In this document: piece by piece, positions 58,424 to 64,000 of the stretch
Layout: each line of letters opens with the position of its first letter
Numbering within the stretch: position 1 is the stretch's first letter
Made by a program: the position numbers and the translations under genes
The notes under the pieces: generated by a model
Seen by the model: only the letters and a program-made list of their open reading frames with translations
What the model was told of the DNA's origin: nothing
Database searches by the model: none
Source of the DNA: Prochlorococcus marinus str. MIT 9302
Lineage (GTDB): Bacteria; Cyanobacteriota; Cyanobacteriia; PCC-6307; Cyanobiaceae
DNA: 64,000 nt
Direction of reading: 5' to 3'
Assembly: GCF_000759975.1 (NCBI RefSeq)
Contig: NZ_JNAM01000007.1
Coordinates: 22,662-86,661, forward strand

Positions 58424-59320
58424 TTAATAGGTTATTTGATCAGAAGATGAAACTTGAGAAATTTTTACATCCTTCAAATGTCTTTTTCCTAAACCACTAA
58501 GTACATTGGAGGGACCAATTTCAACAATATGAAGATCACTATCTTTCGCCATCAAATCCATGGTTTCTCTCCACCTCACCCCATTACACATTTGATTTTC
58601 CAATCTAATTTTAAGCTCATTTGGATCGCTACAAAATGAAGGTTTATAGTTACTTATGACTGGGAAAGAAGGATTTTTAAATTCAATCTGTTTTAAATAC
58701 TCAGCAAATTTTACTGAAGGATCATGCATGAATGGTGAATGAAATGCACCTGAAACATTTAATTTTAGGAATCTTTTACAAGAAATTTCTTTCGATAACT
58801 TATTCAATGCTTCACTTGATCCTGATAGGACAACTTGAGAGGAACTATTATCATTCGCGATTACAACATCATCACTTTGATTTACTAATAAATCAAGTTG
58901 ATTTCTATCAAAACCAATTAATGCTGCCATAGATCCTTTCCCTGCATTAACCATTAATTCAGATCTTACTTTTATTAGTGATACACAATCTTCAAATGGG
59001 AAAACGTCCGCACAATAGAGTGCCGTGATTTCTCCTAGACTATGTCCAGCAACAAAAGTTGGTTTGTAACCATTCTCCTTTAATGCATCTAATAAAATCG
59101 ATTCAACTAAAAAAAGACAAATTTGTGTATTTATTGTGTTATTTAAATCTTTAAGAGGATTAGTTGAATCAGAATTTAACTGACAAATTTCAAATAAATT
59201 TCTATCAAATATCTCAGAGGCGAAACTAAACCTTTCCTTTGTGTTAGGCAAATTTTCAATTTGTTTTGCCATCCCGATTTTTTGCGAACCCTGTCCAGGG
59301 AATACCCATGCAACTTTCAT
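58424..59320 (-). CDS. fabD: Malonyl-CoA:ACP transacylase
   Basis: Loads malonyl groups on ACP for type II fatty acid synthesis. VFPGQGSQKIGM begins the chain and the active-site nucleophile is the serine in AGHSLGE (about residue 91). SGAFHSPFM near residue 200 carries the catalytic histidine. Length 298 is typical. Only 5 bp separate it from plsC and 18 bp from fabH, so all are on one transcript. Confidence 0.97.
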   Translation of the reverse strand: MKVAWVFPGQGSQKIGMAKQIENLPNTKERFSFASEIFDRNLFEICQLNSDSTNPLKDLNNTINTQICLFLVESILLDALKENGYKPTFVAGHSLGEITALYCADVFPFEDCVSLIKVRSELMVNAGKGSMAALIGFDRNQLDLLVNQSDDVVIANDNSSSQVVLSGSSEALNKLSKEISCKRFLKLNVSGAFHSPFMHDPSVKFAEYLKQIEFKNPSFPVISNYKPSFCSDPNELKIRLENQMCNGVRWRETMDLMAKDSDLHIVEIGPSNVLSGLGKRHLKDVKISQVSSSDQITY

Positions 59321-59338
59321 AATTCTCCTAATTTTGTT

Positions 59339-60346
59339 TTAACCCCATTTAATAAGGGCTGCTCCCCAACTTAGCCCAGCACCAAAGCCACTTGTGGCAA
59401 TAATATCATTCTGTTGAATTCTATTATTTCTAATAGCCTCATCCATCATTAGTGGAATTGTTGCTGCTGATGTATTGCCATATTTTGCTAAATTGCTAAG
59501 AATTTTTTCTCTAGGAATTTTTAACCTATCTCCTACAGCATCCAATATTCTTTGATTAGCTTGATGCAGTAAAAGCCAATCAACTTCGTCAGAACTATAA
59601 TTAGTTTTTCTAAATAAATTATCAAGAATTATAGGGACTTCTCTAACCGCAAATTTATAAACTTCCTGACCATTCATCTGAATTTGAGAGAAGCCTCCAT
59701 TTAAAAAATCAATGTTATCAATTATTGAATCCTTATTATCTTTTGATGGAAGATTTAGAAAAGAACCCCTTGCCCCATCTGTTCTCATATCAAAACCAAG
59801 AAAATTATCAAAATCATTTGTGGCTTCAATTGCCAATGCGCCTGCACCATCTCCAAAGAGAATGCAACTTCTTCTATCATTCCAATCAACAAAGCTTGAT
59901 AATTGATCTGCTCCTATAACAATAGCCCTTTTAAAACTACCCCCTTTCAAGAATTGTGAGGCAGTTATTAAGGCGAAAAGAAAACCACTACATGCTGCAG
60001 TTAAATCAAAAGCTACAGCATTATAGGCCCCCAATTTAGCTTGTATAGATGGCGCTGAACCAAATAAATCATGCGGAGTAGAAGTAGCTAAGACAATTAA
60101 ATCAATCGTTTTAATATCCCAATTAGTCATTTCAATCGCAGATAGTGCCGCTGCATAACCCATCTCAGTGACATTATCTCCTAAGCTAGAAATCCTTCTC
60201 TCAGAAATGCCAGTTCTAGATTTTATCCATTCATCACTCGTATCTACTTTTTGACTAATTTTTTCATTGGTTAGTATTTGATCGGGCACATAACTTCCAC
60301 TTCCTTTAAATGAGACTCCAATCTGATTAAACTTTATTCCTTCCAA
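59339..60346 (-). CDS. fabH: 3-oxoacyl-ACP synthase III
   Basis: Starts fatty acid chains by condensing acetyl-CoA with malonyl-ACP. The triad is Cys in TAACSGFLFAL, His in LLHQANQRILD and Asn in GNTSAATIPL. Length 335 fits. The start is TTG at 60346 (Leu codon read as Met); an in-frame ATG does not precede the conserved sequence. A strong promoter-like pair on the minus strand lies just upstream, so fabH can be transcribed separately from plsX. Confidence 0.97.
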   Translation of the reverse strand: MEGIKFNQIGVSFKGSGSYVPDQILTNEKISQKVDTSDEWIKSRTGISERRISSLGDNVTEMGYAAALSAIEMTNWDIKTIDLIVLATSTPHDLFGSAPSIQAKLGAYNAVAFDLTAACSGFLFALITASQFLKGGSFKRAIVIGADQLSSFVDWNDRRSCILFGDGAGALAIEATNDFDNFLGFDMRTDGARGSFLNLPSKDNKDSIIDNIDFLNGGFSQIQMNGQEVYKFAVREVPIILDNLFRKTNYSSDEVDWLLLHQANQRILDAVGDRLKIPREKILSNLAKYGNTSAATIPLMMDEAIRNNRIQQNDIIATSGFGAGLSWGAALIKWG

Positions 60347-60363
60347 AAGAGTTTTTTAAGTTA

Positions 60364-60392
60364 CTTATATAAGTCAAACATAAATTTGTCAA
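60364..60392 (-). promoter_or_regulatory. Sigma70-type promoter upstream of fabH
   Basis: On the minus strand a perfect -35 TTGACA (60392-60387) is followed after exactly 17 nt by TATAAG (60369-60364), one base from the -10 consensus. Transcription would begin near 60357, about 11 nt before the fabH TTG. It lies in the 54-bp gap behind plsX, giving fabH-fabD-plsC its own promoter. The -10 region is also within a 12-bp perfect palindrome, ACTTATATAAGT, at 60363-60374. Confidence 0.6.
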
Positions 60393-60400
60393 AATATGTT

Positions 60401-61819
60401 TTATGAATTTAAAACTTGAAGCTTTTGCAGTTGATTTAAATTTTCCATCACGTTATGATTCACTGCCGAATGAGCTAAGCGAAGAGCGCTAACGACTGAT
60501 AAAGACTTACTGCTGCCATGGCCGATCACACAAATACCGTTTACACCAAGTAATAAGGCGCCACCATGTTCAGCATGATCTAACCTTTTCTTTATTCTTA
60601 GTAGATTACTTTTTAAGAAAGCTGAACCAACTTTCCCACGCCTACCTCTTGGAAGCTCAGATCTCAAAATATCTAATAAAACGCCTCCTACCGACTCAAG
60701 AAACTTTAATAATATGTTACCGGTAAACCCATCACAGACGACTACATCAAAACTACCAGACAATACATCTCGACCTTCACAATTACCTCCAAAATCAAAA
60801 CTTTTTTCGGTAGACAGTAGTTCAAATGTTTTAAGGGATAAATCATTACCCTTACATTCTTCTTCTCCTATGTTTAAAAGGCCAATTCTTGGTTTTTTTA
60901 CTTGCAAGACATCTTTTGCATAAATATTACCTAAAAGAGCAAACTGATGCAGATAAGAGGGCTTGCAATCAGTATTTGCGCCAACATCTAAAACTAATAC
61001 CGGGCGAGTTTGATCCCTTGTGGGAAATAATGCCCCTATAGCGGGTCTATCAATCCCTTTTAATCTCCCAATTCTAAATATGGCAGAAGCCATCATTGCT
61101 CCTGAATTGCCAGCTGAGTAAACAGCTTGTGCTTTATTATTTCTTACCAAATCCATTGCAACGTTTATACTTGCATTTTTTCTTTTTCTGACTGCAGTAG
61201 CTTCTTCATTCATTCCTACAGGATCTCCACTATCAATTAATTCAAGACGATTATTTTCTATTTCTTTTTCAATTAATTCTAATAAACCAATTTTTTCTGC
61301 AGCATTTTTAACTTTTTCAATTTTGCCAACAAACTTTATATTTATCGGAAATCTACTTATCGCTTCTAGACAACCCTCGAGAATTGGCCCAGGAGCATAA
61401 TCCCCACCCATTCCATCAACTGCTATCCAAATTCTATTAGATTGCGAGTCATCCACCTTATCTAAAATATTATCGCTATTTTGCAATCTTTTTAATGGAT
61501 CAAAAACTAATGGCTGTAATGTATTTTTAGCCAATGTACTAGCATTTGAAACTACACTGCTAGCGGTATGTACAACAGATTCAGCGCTTGAAACAACGTT
61601 GCCCGCCACATTACCTGCAACATTACTAGCAACATTACTAGCTGTGCTTACGACAGATCCAGCACCAGAAACAACGTTGCCCGCCACATTACCTGCAGTT
61701 GCCGCAGAACTAGCAGCCGTGTCAACTATAGAAGTTACAGCCGAGTTTCGTTTATACCAAATAACTAATCTTCTAATAGCTCTGGACTTATTAAGTTTAG
61801 GTACAGTTTCTTTCCCCAT
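60401..61819 (-). CDS. plsX: Phosphate acyltransferase PlsX with repeated N-terminal extension
   Basis: Converts acyl-ACP to acyl-phosphate for phospholipid synthesis, peripheral at the membrane. The catalytic part begins near residue 129 with IWIAVDGMGGDYAPGPILEG and includes DSGDPVGMNEEATAVRKRKN, YSAGNSGAMMAS, LDVGANTDCKP and VCDGFTGNILLK. Usual PlsX proteins have some 330-356 residues; this has 472. The extra N-terminus starts basic (KSRAIRRLVIWYKRN), then carries a 26-residue unit twice (residues 42-67 and 68-93), rich in Ala, Val, Ser, Asn and Gly. The repeats are probably helical and might bind membrane. It follows rpaB directly, with abutting ends. Confidence 0.95.
   Translation of the reverse strand: MGKETVPKLNKSRAIRRLVIWYKRNSAVTSIVDTAASSAATAGNVAGNVVSGAGSVVSTASNVASNVAGNVAGNVVSSAESVVHTASSVVSNASTLAKNTLQPLVFDPLKRLQNSDNILDKVDDSQSNRIWIAVDGMGGDYAPGPILEGCLEAISRFPINIKFVGKIEKVKNAAEKIGLLELIEKEIENNRLELIDSGDPVGMNEEATAVRKRKNASINVAMDLVRNNKAQAVYSAGNSGAMMASAIFRIGRLKGIDRPAIGALFPTRDQTRPVLVLDVGANTDCKPSYLHQFALLGNIYAKDVLQVKKPRIGLLNIGEEECKGNDLSLKTFELLSTEKSFDFGGNCEGRDVLSGSFDVVVCDGFTGNILLKFLESVGGVLLDILRSELPRGRRGKVGSAFLKSNLLRIKKRLDHAEHGGALLLGVNGICVIGHGSSKSLSVVSALRLAHSAVNHNVMENLNQLQKLQVLNS
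61590..61697 (-). repeat. Internal direct repeats in the plsX N-terminal coding region
   Basis: Two identical 30-nt copies lie at 61590-61619 and 61668-61697, 78 bp (26 codons) apart. Directly above 61608 three 12-nt tandem units start at 61608, 61620 and 61632 (ACATTACCTGCA, ACATTACTAGCA and ACATTACTAGCT on the plus strand). In protein they encode NVAGNVVS- and SNVA-type units. The period is a multiple of three so the frame holds. Such perfect repeats can change length by slippage. Confidence 0.9.
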
Positions 61820-62566
61820 TTATTTACCATCAAAAGGAGCAATATCGACAATCCTTTGAAAAAGATATCCTGTGCCTCTTGCGGTTAATATCAACTCGGG
61901 ATTTGCCGGATCGGCCTCCAGTTTTGATCTTAGTCTCGATATATGAACATCAACTACTCTTGTATCTACATGTCTCTCGGGTGTATATCCCCAAACCTCT
62001 TTTAAAATTTCTCCTCTACTAAATGGCTCTCCTGACCTACTTACCAAAAGCTCTAAGAGACTAAATTCCATCCCAGTTAATCTAATTCTTTCATCGCTTT
62101 TAAAAACTTGCCTTCGATTTGTATCAATTTTTATATCAGTAACCAAAATTAATCCTGAATTAGGCATTCCAGGAATTTGTTCCTTGTCAATTCTTCTAAG
62201 AACACACCTAATTCTAGCTTCTAATTCCTTGGGACTAAATGGTTTAACTACATAATCATCAGCCCCTAATTCTAAACCTGTTATCCTATCTGCAACATCT
62301 CCTAATGCAGTTAACATAACAATTGGAACATCAGAATCTTTCCTTAATTCTTGACAAACTCCATAGCCATCTAGCTTTGGCATCATGACGTCAAGTACTA
62401 CTAGATCAGGATCATAATCTGTGAATAACTTTAGTGCCTCTTTGCCATCACTTGCAGTTACAACTTTGTAGCCAATCATGGAGAGACGCGTCTCCAGAAT
62501 TCTTCTAATACTTGCCTCGTCATCTGCAACAAGGATTGTTTCTTTAGGTTGACTAGATAGAGCCAT
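61820..62566 (-). CDS. rpaB: OmpR-type response regulator RpaB
   Basis: A 248-residue response regulator with receiver (acidic pair DDE near residues 15-17, phosphoacceptor Asp59 in LVVLDVMMPKLDGYGV, Lys in VVKPFSPKE) and OmpR winged-helix domain (LTGMEFSLLELLVSRSGEPF, DVHISRLRSKLE). Sequence and length match RpaB (Ycf27), the essential cyanobacterial regulator of photosystem genes under changing light, partner of the kinase NblS. It starts the stretch rpaB-plsX-fabH-fabD-plsC, and is divergent from radA. Confidence 0.93.
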   Translation of the reverse strand: MALSSQPKETILVADDEASIRRILETRLSMIGYKVVTASDGKEALKLFTDYDPDLVVLDVMMPKLDGYGVCQELRKDSDVPIVMLTALGDVADRITGLELGADDYVVKPFSPKELEARIRCVLRRIDKEQIPGMPNSGLILVTDIKIDTNRRQVFKSDERIRLTGMEFSLLELLVSRSGEPFSRGEILKEVWGYTPERHVDTRVVDVHISRLRSKLEADPANPELILTARGTGYLFQRIVDIAPFDGK

Positions 62567-62674
62567 TTGTTTCTATTAGCTAATCAGTAAGAGAATTTAT
62601 TATTAACCTAATCTAACTTGTAGAGGGGCAAAATCCCAAACATTCTAGTTCCATTAATTTATTCAGAAAAATAA

Positions 62675-64000
62675 ATGTCTAGCAAATTGTCAACTTTTAT
62701 TTGTCAAAATTGCGGAACTGAAACTTCTCAATACTTTGGGAAATGCCTTAATTGCAACTCATGGAATACCATTGTTGAAGAAATTAAAAGCAAGAGATCT
62801 AAATATCAAGATATAAAAAAAAGTAAGAAAGCTATACCATTTAATGAAATTTCATCAAAAAAAATATCGAGATTTACAAGTGGTTTCAGTGAGTTTGATC
62901 GAGTTCTTGGAGGTGGGATAGTCCCTGGATCTGTTGTGTTACTTGGAGGAGAGCCAGGGATAGGTAAAAGCACAATAGTTCTTCAATCAGCAGGAAAAAT
63001 ATCTCTCAACGAGAAAGTTTTATATGTAACAGCAGAGGAATCTTTAGAACAATTAAAAATCAGATGGGAAAGATTAAATCAAAAAAGTATTGATTTAAAA
63101 ATTTTTGCAGAAACCAATTTATCTCTAATAATTGAAGAGATCAAACGTGTAAATCCAAGTTTCGCAATTATCGATAGTATTCAAGCTATCCATAATCATG
63201 AGATGGAAAGTTCACCAGGATCAGTTTCTCAAGTTAGAGAATGTTCATCTGAATTGCAGAATCTAGCTAAACAAAATAACATTGCACTTTTAATAATTGG
63301 TCATGTCACTAAAGATGGGGCTTTAGCAGGTCCAAAAACTCTAGAGCATTTAGTTGATGTAGTAATAAACTTTGAAGGAGATAATATTTCCTCACATAGA
63401 TTACTAAGAAGTATAAAAAATCGATTTGGATCCACCTTTGAAATCGGAATTTTTGAAATGATTGAAAAAGGCTTACGAGAGGTAAAAAACCCAAGTTCAA
63501 TATTTACAAATAAAGAAAACATTTCAGGTGTAACAACTACGATTACAAATCAAGGTACTCGACCATTTGCAGTTGATATACAAGCACTGGTAAATAAAAC
63601 TTTCTACAGTAACCCAAGACGAACTACAACTGGAATTAGCATTAACAGATTACATCAAATTTTAGCTGTTATTGAAAAACACTTAGGCATTAAATTGTCT
63701 GATTTTGATTGTTATGTAGCTACTGGAGGTGGTTTTGAGATTAATGATCCATCATCTGACTTAGGTGTAGCAATATCAATTTTATCAAGTCTAAAAAATA
63801 TTCCTCCTTTAGCTAGTAGCTCATTTATTGGGGAATTGGGTTTGAGCGGTCAAGTTAGAAAATCGAATAACCTTCGCACAAAGATAGAGGAGGCTGCAAG
63901 ACTAGGAATCAAAAATATCGTAGTGCCAAAATTAGAGGAGAATCTTACTAGTTTTCAAAATTTAATCAATATCAAAGAGATAAATAATATTCAAGAAGCA
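62675..64000 (+). CDS. radA: DNA repair protein RadA, 3' end outside window
   Basis: RecA-like ATPase with Lon-type C-terminal domain that helps process recombination intermediates. The ATG at 62675 is followed by an N-terminal zinc finger, CQNC and CLNC at residues 10-13 and 24-27. Walker A GGEPGIGKST is at 91-100, and the RadA-specific KNRFG motif at 248-252. The Lon-like domain follows (VATGGGFEINDPSSDLGVA and the IGELGLSGQVR segment). The frame is still open at base 64000 after 442 codons; the family length is about 450-460, so little is missing. Confidence 0.95.
   Translation, partial: MSSKLSTFICQNCGTETSQYFGKCLNCNSWNTIVEEIKSKRSKYQDIKKSKKAIPFNEISSKKISRFTSGFSEFDRVLGGGIVPGSVVLLGGEPGIGKSTIVLQSAGKISLNEKVLYVTAEESLEQLKIRWERLNQKSIDLKIFAETNLSLIIEEIKRVNPSFAIIDSIQAIHNHEMESSPGSVSQVRECSSELQNLAKQNNIALLIIGHVTKDGALAGPKTLEHLVDVVINFEGDNISSHRLLRSIKNRFGSTFEIGIFEMIEKGLREVKNPSSIFTNKENISGVTTTITNQGTRPFAVDIQALVNKTFYSNPRRTTTGISINRLHQILAVIEKHLGIKLSDFDCYVATGGGFEINDPSSDLGVAISILSSLKNIPPLASSSFIGELGLSGQVRKSNNLRTKIEEAARLGIKNIVVPKLEENLTSFQNLINIKEINNIQEA

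Noticed and set aside
61590..61697. CRISPR-like repeats
   Set aside because: Only two 30-nt copies, 78 bp apart, in frame within plsX; the spacer itself is repetitive. Not an array, and no cas genes are present.
61599..61859. Antisense ORF opposite the plsX repeat (Ala/Leu/Thr-rich)
   Set aside because: A product of the repeated plsX codons read backwards; no separate start signal, and plsX explains the coding constraint.
63301..63522. Antisense ORFs inside radA
   Set aside because: radA is open through this region with zinc finger, Walker A and KNRFG motifs; these are shadows.

Overview
This window is about 64 kb of AT-rich, densely packed chromosomal DNA from a cyanobacterium, almost certainly a high-light-adapted Prochlorococcus. 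The evidence is the gene content: NDH-1 subunits, phylloquinone synthesis, Mg-protoporphyrin methyltransferase, phytoene synthase and desaturase, the RbcR and RpaB regulators, Ycf34, and NdhM. Very low GC, many TTG and GTG starts, near-zero intergenic space and frequent stop/start overlaps also fit. Strain identity cannot be decided from the sequence alone.

Layout. 1-5.8 kb: the end of rnhA, pyrD, a CobD-like decarboxylase, murG, an exported hypothetical protein and pgk. 6-17.6 kb: ribosome and tRNA maturation (rbgA, rluD, mnmE, argS), a fused peptide-type ABC ATPase, bifunctional (p)ppGpp synthetase/hydrolase, nadC and a HisC-like aminotransferase. 17.6-21.2 kb: a compact minus-strand cluster (prfB, DUF3285, ybeY, dgkA, trpG/pabA, metallo-beta-lactamase-like protein); prfB carries a programmed +1 frameshift. 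21.3-27.5 kb: glutaredoxin and glutathione synthetase, then phylloquinone genes (menF, menA-menC-menE, DHNA-CoA thioesterase). 27.5-37.1 kb: ndhH, rsmH, cysteine desulfurase, a receiver-LuxR regulator, chlM, purE, cysC, a SUI1-type factor, trpB, rhodanese and a lipid-anchored or exported hypothetical.

37.2-46.1 kb: gltA, the ndhA-I-G-E block, NAD kinase, a CYTH protein, a small PedR-like LuxR regulator, metF, an NDP-sugar pyrophosphorylase and scpA. 46.2-55.2 kb: ndhD and ndhF, an NnrU/Z-ISO-like membrane protein, rbcR, DUF3172, ndhM, pds and psy. 55.2-64 kb: an RRM protein, a CCA-type nucleotidyltransferase, ycf34, tsaB, the lipid genes plsC-fabD-fabH-plsX, rpaB and the start of radA.

Functional themes. 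Eight NDH-1 subunit genes lie in four places (ndhH; ndhAIGE; ndhDF; ndhM). The quinone and carotenoid genes supply the same thylakoid membrane. plsX-fabH-fabD-plsC form a fatty acid and phospholipid initiation cluster read towards lower coordinates from rpaB.

I found no mobile element, prophage, CRISPR array, tRNA or rRNA, and no convincing new multi-gene system. There is no gene-free stretch above about 215 bp. The points most worth a second look are the prfB frameshift, the repeated low-complexity N-terminal extension of PlsX, an NnrU/Z-ISO candidate close to pds/psy, a metallo-beta-lactamase-like exported protein without the HxHxDH ligands, a MenC with Arg in place of the expected second catalytic Lys, a dyad in front of rbcR, and palindromes lying on stop codons.
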